From positions 1 to 8,338 of the forward strand of contig JAJZCP010000055.1 of the NCBI GenBank assembly GCA_021846065.1: a DNA stretch of 8,338 nucleotides, read 5' to 3'. The position numbers and the translations under genes are program-made. Shown here piece by piece: positions 7,001-8,338 of this stretch (within the stretch, counting starts at the first letter, position 1; every line of letters starts with the position of its first letter). Source of the stretch: Acidobacteriota bacterium (GTDB lineage: Bacteria > Acidobacteriota > Terriglobia > Terriglobales > Acidobacteriaceae). A model generated the notes under the pieces. It did not search any database, was not told the DNA's origin, and saw only the letters and a list, made by a program, of their open reading frames with translations.

Positions 7001-7225
7001 GACCTTCGCACCATTCTGCGAGAGAATCCACTCGGAGGCGTCCAGGCCTGCGCGCCGCACCACCGAAGCCACGCTTTCCTCCGGCGTCCAGTCCAGCGTG
7101 TGGACATTCACTTTTCCGGGGTCGAAGGGATTCAGGCGCTCCAGCACCCGGACGGTGGCCGAGGGGTAGTCGCTGGTCGCAGCGAGCGGACTGGAGCCTG
7201 CCGTGGCGAGGATCAATTCTTCCAT
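1052..7225 (-). CDS. phage tail tip / host specificity protein, lambda J-like, with fused I-like N-terminus
   Basis: This 2057-residue protein should form the distal tail-tip hub and carry receptor binding. Residues 22-100 look like a beta-grasp (ThiS/ubiquitin-like) domain ending in RLRGG. Residues 103-125 and 126-150 are hydrophobic, and residues 175-198 (QPGVPMPKAYGTFGWGGN...) resemble the I-to-J junction of lambdoid phages. The diagnostic J hub runs over about residues 540-760, including NPAIVAYDLLTNPLYGGG, AQFCDEPV and TVQFSVGLEGVACRLGSLIAV. FN3-type domains lie over about 983-1480. Carbohydrate-binding-like beta-sandwiches lie at about 1040-1204 and 1650-1806, and GADVTA and AMSAATQQA motifs occur twice each between 1513 and 1830. 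The C-terminal 200 residues include GGGSGYTSA and a final Ig-like segment. Lambda J is 1132 aa, so this is unusually long, mostly after the hub. ATG at 7223-7225 overlaps the peptidase gene by 13 nt, with GGAGG 10 nt upstream. The open frame runs 40 codons further upstream, but that part is peptidase-gene shadow. Family assignment is firm; the outer domain limits are by eye. Confidence 0.93.
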   Translation of the reverse strand: MEELILATAGSSPLAATSDYPSATVRVLERLNPFDPGKVNVHTLDWTPEESVASVVRRAGLDASEWILSQNGAKVALEDHDVVLALPGASIVAFPRLRGGAWTSLLVMSAALLTGFAAAAVLLMYSTLAIGTILSIAGAAAAIGGSLASWALQPALPSAPSFSMTYDPTGPKSLAQPGVPMPKAYGTFGWGGNCISSYVQYQGNNATIFALFDYGFGTASSISNVLLNGRAISTYENVSYLTRMGYPGVPPGTTPQPNANQQTPIAGFNRTENGYPMETELLVSNGPVVYEGIGTDVQGFDVTCKFPSGLYHVSAHGNFVPLRISYQIEISPHGLNQWTTPVFPRDDKKEPIYQVFQDGVIGWPYWVLVPTDRFAGTNICYASDGPAGDPDAASLHYPGEPATLTENVDVYDFQGNITVQQITVTGEWQPCDQSIAWEQVTGWWAGYRVLLESLQNAFFDTVSIYGLAPGQYDLRLTKMGYEEPGGYWVLADSTDSHYVCDIWFWNVSEITLQNLCYPSQVLIGVQGVANAQLNGTDLQLVATIQHGLGTDTILPSELASFEVDNPAIVAYDLLTNPLYGGGIPASQIDLPAWVEWAQFCDEPVTNQDGSTARRFVFAGVFDQTVTLWQALGIIGTMSRAAVLQYGATYTAVIDAPGAPVQLFTAASILEDSFQEIFTSTADRATIFEVKFADAARNYRMDLPVTLMGANALNGPVVPRTVSTSLTGCTSRDQAWRFAYFQLLTNQYCLRTVQFSVGLEGVACRLGSLIAVQSDYTGWANGGRVQAGSTSSEIVTEQPELQWAAGAGWTVAVQHPVVARGTATIASVSGNVVTCTAALPTARVVKAVSPAGVEYIVQGVSGDTLTVENPQPQASAPALAAGMVLTLYDQAVIDNFLVTGVSTNADGNSILSIAPNTFSATPTVDAPWIYGQSGGEQPAKIFRVVGMRTTSDLVAQITAVEYNPLCYVDVVPTYSAIIPPPVTDATVTNLSIIELFQNGAVTNSLDTSLIAVSWQNANKSVGGVLYTRVMPTNGLFTATQNLLPDTDLTQGATFWGNTATVNSLFSVASIAAISDEGFEFTNSGTVGYSPTNPVAPLADFSAQVPVVPGTPYTLSAYIDVSHVSGTSTWGLYLLDADTGATVASLTPAAGTAAGRVSVTFTMPASTVAVTAAPWTTNGTVAAGASVVVAQPMLQQSSTASGYVAGPVPTVLGESGWSIQQFVPNGNSASFVGTMGVTYQVQVRGVDAAGNLGQTPLYGAIGVLGFTNAPPGPQNFTVVQTAGGNVLTWSASAGAASYKIQYQDTMDVYALNVPDVLATVTGPTWTDTTVRTGIYMLFALGALPDQIQSAPSYASLVPPPPSNLTLTDDPSAAVLQANGTSLAPILAQWTPPQDSDVLTEGHIQVQYALLSATTAQPTSALPMTQLPSGLWQSGWVDAGEVSGAATSMVLSAIYEWESVIVQIRSVRANGQTSAWVQTTNAHDILRPIPIISLGNSSAMQLSYGNGALVSSLQPAQEGADVTAENTAYDTARVNTILSSDLIYPGAPSGSTGIDYMVEGTNYKRVLAGAFASGSQSQFAHSAMSAATQQAINSSGDVQNLGGTAAASITPIAGLMPAQAGADVTADHTAADTSNVNGIPSRTVSQGATGLNANLVPDSSVLFDWTYWSNPGADWSIVPMSETGTNGFEVSASASQSFQSSVSAQFSLIAGAVYTLSGWVNAAGVSAGTPAWILYNPALTVQYAASAAAAGSIARVASSFTMPVPSGYTSGQPVPVVLLFDTADATLSGPIFAAAPMVQQGSVATAYVPNLLDNTSGKWLHGAMSAATQQAVSPAGNLLLKNTTSVPGQTINPTLSSSWSDLPELGTGNPEMSPTLHGNPVLVASELAFSSISSGGEVTGIEYTFPATSGSQPPTISISISGDGAGASASVSWSGSPTSWTPTLTIGGGSGYTSAQASVTVTSNGDPNYSSGTTTYACNVSTPTPNVGVPIQSRLVMDGTIIAAPVQVVTDAAGMAYYTTTQLITPAPSPGTHSFEVQAYSSGSSPVESAYRTFQLIELG
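1058..1273 (-). other. C-terminal Ig-like segment of the J-like protein
   Basis: Residues 1985-2056 of the J-like protein carry RLVMDGTIIAAPVQV, then DAAGMAYYTT, then PSPGTHSFEVQAY. This order (DG plus hydrophobics, AG-A, then PG-H-F) is the strand layout of bacterial Ig-like domains. It parallels DGDTVLGTA, AAGTATLSV and APGSHAFTA in the next gene. The domain call is by eye. Confidence 0.5.
1742..1768 (-). repeat. AMSAATQQA repeat, copy 2 (in the J-like gene)
   Basis: Residues 1820-1828 of the J-like protein repeat the nine-residue motif at 1580-1588 exactly, and the DNA is also closely similar. The copy follows the second carbohydrate-binding-like domain and probably acts as a linker or trimer-register segment. 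Confidence 0.75.
1808..2278 (-). other. carbohydrate-binding-like beta-sandwich, copy 2 (J-like residues 1650-1806)
   Basis: It begins NLVPDSSVLFDWTYW, continues with GFEVS, YTLSGWVNAAG and SSFTMP, and ends APMVQQGSVATAYVP. That beginning and end (NL-PD...W, then P-M-Q-GS-AT-YVP) are typical of jelly-roll carbohydrate-binding modules in phage fibres. It aligns through its whole length with residues 1040-1204 of the same protein. Confidence 0.65.
2324..2383 (-). repeat. GADVTA repeat, copy 2 (in the J-like gene)
   Basis: Residues 1615-1634, AQAGADVTADHTAADTSNVN, repeat residues 1513-1532 (AQEGADVTAENTAYDTARVN) at both protein and DNA level. GADVTA-type segments occur in the stalk regions of many phage tip and fibre proteins, ahead of receptor-contacting domains. 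Confidence 0.8.
2462..2488 (-). repeat. AMSAATQQA repeat, copy 1 (in the J-like gene)
   Basis: Residues 1580-1588 of the J-like protein. This is the first copy of the motif repeated at residues 1820-1828, and it closes the shorter of two duplicated cassettes. Confidence 0.75.
2630..2689 (-). repeat. GADVTA repeat, copy 1 (in the J-like gene)
   Basis: Residues 1513-1532 of the J-like protein, AQEGADVTAENTAYDTARVN. It opens the first cassette. The downstream partner at residues 1615-1634 keeps the same GADVTA and VN positions with no gaps. Confidence 0.8.
3614..4108 (-). other. carbohydrate-binding-like beta-sandwich, copy 1 (J-like residues 1040-1204)
   Basis: It begins NLLPDTDLTQGATFW, with GFEFT, YTLSAYIDVSHVSG and VTFTMP inside, and ends QPMLQQSSTASGYV. 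The same elements occur in the same order in the second copy. It sits between two halves of what reads as one FN3 domain. Confidence 0.65.
6626..7225 (-). other. tail assembly protein I-like N-terminal module of the J-like protein (residues 1-200)
   Basis: Residues 22-95 read as a beta-grasp fold (TVRVLERLNPF, ASVVRRAG, LSQNGAKVALEDHDVVLALPG, IVAFP), followed by RLRGG at 96-100. Two hydrophobic stretches at 103-150 (Leu/Ala/Gly-rich) and the VPMPKAYG...GGN junction follow. In lambda a separate I gene supplies a ubiquitin-like domain followed by a hydrophobic segment; here the module is in frame at the start of J. This assignment is from pattern and position, not from a search. Confidence 0.6.
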
Positions 7226-7581
7226 CGGAAGTACGCCTCCACATGATTCTTCCAGGGTGGTCGCGCAATCGACTCGACGAGCACCCCCGCCTCGCGCCGG
7301 GCGTGGAGCATGAGGGTCCGCGTCACCAGCACACCCACATGCCACCCCGGATCAGGACTGCGCAGCAGTACGCAGTCTCCGGCGCGTGGCGCAGTCACCG
7401 TCTCAAAGAGGCTCATCGCGCGGGGAACTTCTTCGGGGTCGCTCGCCCACTCCGGCATCCGATGGCCCATGCGACGGTGCAGCTCAAGCATCAGGCCCAC
7501 ACAATCGTAGAAAAACGGTCCGCGACCGCCGTCCACAAACGGCTTGCCCAGCAGGTCGAGATAGAGCGCGTGATCGATCAT
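7213..7581 (-). CDS. phage tail NlpC/P60 cysteine peptidase (lambda K C-terminal domain type)
   Basis: This 122-residue papain-fold peptidase is expected at the tail tip, where NlpC/P60 enzymes cut peptide stems of peptidoglycan (often D-Glu to diaminopimelate) to aid DNA entry; it may also act in tail assembly. The family pattern is clear: FFYDCVGLMLEL with nucleophile Cys27, RAGDCVLLR at 66-74, WHVGVLV with His81, and LHA with His93 as probable third polar residue. Lambda K also has an N-terminal JAMM/MPN metallopeptidase domain; that half is absent here. ATG at 7579-7581 forms a TGATG overlap with the stop of the L-like gene, so translation is probably coupled; no strong Shine-Dalgarno is seen. 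The open frame extends to 7752, but that part is Arg-rich shadow of the L-like gene. The 3' end overlaps the J-like start by 13 nt. Family is confident; exact substrate is inferred. Confidence 0.88.
   Translation of the reverse strand: MIDHALYLDLLGKPFVDGGRGPFFYDCVGLMLELHRRMGHRMPEWASDPEEVPRAMSLFETVTAPRAGDCVLLRSPDPGWHVGVLVTRTLMLHARREAGVLVESIARPPWKNHVEAYFRWKN
7236..7240 (-). promoter_or_regulatory. ribosome binding site of the J-like gene
   Basis: GGAGG on the minus strand lies inside the end of the peptidase gene, 10 nt before the ATG at 7225. The spacing is slightly long. It supports starting the J-like protein at MEELILATAG rather than 40 codons upstream. Confidence 0.65.
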
Positions 7582-8249
7582 CAGTTGGCCGCCGTCGCAA
7601 TCGCAATGCCGTTCGTCCCGATCCCTGGGCACGCGCCGAAGTTCAGCGTATTGCCGTGTACCTGGCAGCCGTTCGGACCGTCGTAGGTTCCGTCGCAGCT
7701 TGGGAGCGTGCCGTTGTAGAGGCACTGCGCACCCTTGTAGCGCGCGAGCCACATGCAGTACGTCGCGCGATAGCTGTAGCGGGGAAAGTTCAGCCGTAGC
7801 GGCGACGGGCCGCTCAGCTCAAACGTCACGAGCTTGTCGCTTGTCGCCACCTTCTGCACCGTCGTCGCAAGCGCGAGGTCCGGCTCGCCCGCTGGATTGC
7901 CAGTGTTCAGGACGTAGATATTGCAAACCCCGTCGGCGATTCCAGCATTCTGCTCGATCAGCGACTGCAGGACGCCCAGAACGTTGCTCGCATGGAGCTG
8001 GATCGTGGGCAGCTTCCCATTGCTGGTCTGGTCCACCTCCAACTCAAAGTTGTAAGCCTCATAGGTGTTCAGGCCATTGCCGTCCCCCGCGTCAAACTGC
8101 ACCGGGGAGGGATTGCGCACCAGGCGCAGATGCTGCCCCTGCCACACGAAATCCAGCAGCAGCAGCCACGCATCTCCACTGGCCAGCGCCGGCGTGTCCA
8201 TCTGCGCGGCGCGACTTAGGATTGCAAACGGACTGGCGCCCGTGCTCAC
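7581..8249 (-). CDS. phage minor tail protein L-like
   Basis: This 222-residue protein should sit in the tail tip between the tail tube and the J hub. Its N-terminal two thirds is beta-rich, with WLLLLDFVWQGQHLRLVRNP at 29-48 and FELEVDQTSNGKLPTIQLHA at 68-87. The C-terminal part is Cys-rich: Cys165 (YRATYCMW), Cys176 (GAQCLYNG), Cys185, Cys195 and Cys207 (LNFGACPG). The order C...C-Y-G...C...C with a nearby NFG is that of lambda gpL relatives, whose C-terminal domain is reported to bind an iron-sulfur cluster. Which four of the five Cys would bind it cannot be decided here. Length is close to lambda L (232 aa). The start is GTG at 8247-8249, directly after the TGA of the upstream gene, with GGAGG 5 nt before it. 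It is followed by the peptidase gene with a 1-nt overlap, as L is followed by K in lambda. Confidence 0.85.
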   Translation of the reverse strand: MSTGASPFAILSRAAQMDTPALASGDAWLLLLDFVWQGQHLRLVRNPSPVQFDAGDGNGLNTYEAYNFELEVDQTSNGKLPTIQLHASNVLGVLQSLIEQNAGIADGVCNIYVLNTGNPAGEPDLALATTVQKVATSDKLVTFELSGPSPLRLNFPRYSYRATYCMWLARYKGAQCLYNGTLPSCDGTYDGPNGCQVHGNTLNFGACPGIGTNGIAIATAAN

Positions 8250-8338
8250 TCACACCTCCGTCAGCGCCATGGCCGCGCCAAAGCGTTTCTGGTTGCCCAC
8301 CCATCCCATGTCGCTGAACTCAGGCAGCGACGTGAAGC
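8250..8338 (-). CDS. 3' end of a tail gene, product not identified
   Basis: An open frame enters from the right edge of the window and ends at a TGA abutting the GTG of the L-like gene. The last 28 residues start FTSLPEFSDMGWVGNQKRFG and end in MALTEV. By lambda order this would be the place of the minor tail protein M, but the short tail of sequence does not resemble lambda M and I cannot assign it. Its reading frame is supported by the abutting stop/start (TGAGTG) and by the Shine-Dalgarno of the next gene lying inside its last codons. Confidence 0.6.
   Translation of the reverse strand, partial: FTSLPEFSDMGWVGNQKRFGAAMALTEV
8255..8259 (-). promoter_or_regulatory. ribosome binding site of the L-like gene
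   Basis: GGAGG on the minus strand lies 5 nt before the GTG at 8249, inside the last codons of the upstream gene. It supports the non-ATG start. Confidence 0.75.

Noticed and set aside
6290..7246. A 318-codon open frame on the plus strand opposite the J N-terminus
   Set aside because: Arg-rich, low-complexity translation opposite clearly coding sequence; no motifs and no independent ribosome site noted.
7226..7345. 40-residue N-terminal extension of the J-like protein
   Set aside because: It overlaps the peptidase coding sequence and reads as Cys/Arg/Gly shadow; the ATG at 7225 gives a start/stop overlap and has GGAGG upstream.
7582..7752. 57-residue N-terminal extension of the NlpC/P60 peptidase
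   Set aside because: It is Arg-rich and antisense-like in composition, overlaps the Cys-rich part of the L-like gene, and the TGATG junction explains the start at 7581.

Overview
The window is a densely packed, single-strand phage structural and lysis segment, from a free phage or a prophage. Every gene I can support lies on the minus strand, so genetic order runs from right (8338) to left (1). From 8338 leftward: the last 28 codons of an unidentified gene; a lambda L-like minor tail protein (222 aa); an NlpC/P60 cysteine peptidase of the kind found in the lambda K C-terminus (122 aa); a very large lambda J-like tail tip / host-specificity protein (2057 aa); a 190-aa protein ending in a bacterial Ig-like domain; and a GH24 lysozyme-type endolysin (152 aa) whose stop codon is at the left edge. 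This matches the tail-tip order M-L-K-I-J of lambdoid siphophages, except that no separate I gene is seen.

Genes are joined by direct abutment (TGAGTG), a 1-nt overlap (TGATG), a 13-nt overlap, or gaps of 7 and 11 nt, usually with a clear Shine-Dalgarno sequence. This suggests one transcript from a promoter to the right of the window. No promoter, terminator, tRNA, CRISPR array or insertion sequence is visible, and no gene-free stretch is longer than 11 nt. The long plus-strand open frames are arginine-rich shadows of these genes.

The J-like protein is the main item of interest. Its N-terminus looks like a fused I protein: a beta-grasp (ubiquitin/ThiS-like) segment ending in RLRGG, two hydrophobic stretches, then the conserved tail-tip hub. 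Beyond the hub lie FN3-type domains, one apparently interrupted by a carbohydrate-binding-like beta-sandwich. A second beta-sandwich copy sits inside a duplicated GADVTA...AMSAATQQA cassette. The C-terminus ends in an Ig-like segment whose layout echoes the Ig-like domain of the next gene.

Host: the DNA is GC-rich by eye (not computed). The Ig-like domain of the GPVTFSDGDTVLGTA type is especially common in Acidobacteriota proteins. An acidobacterial phage or prophage is therefore plausible, but it is a weak inference because there is no host gene in the window.

Likely cooperation: L, the NlpC peptidase and J form the distal tail tip that contacts the envelope, locally opens peptidoglycan and binds the receptor. 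The Ig-like protein may decorate the tail. The endolysin acts at the end of infection, with a holin that is not in this window.
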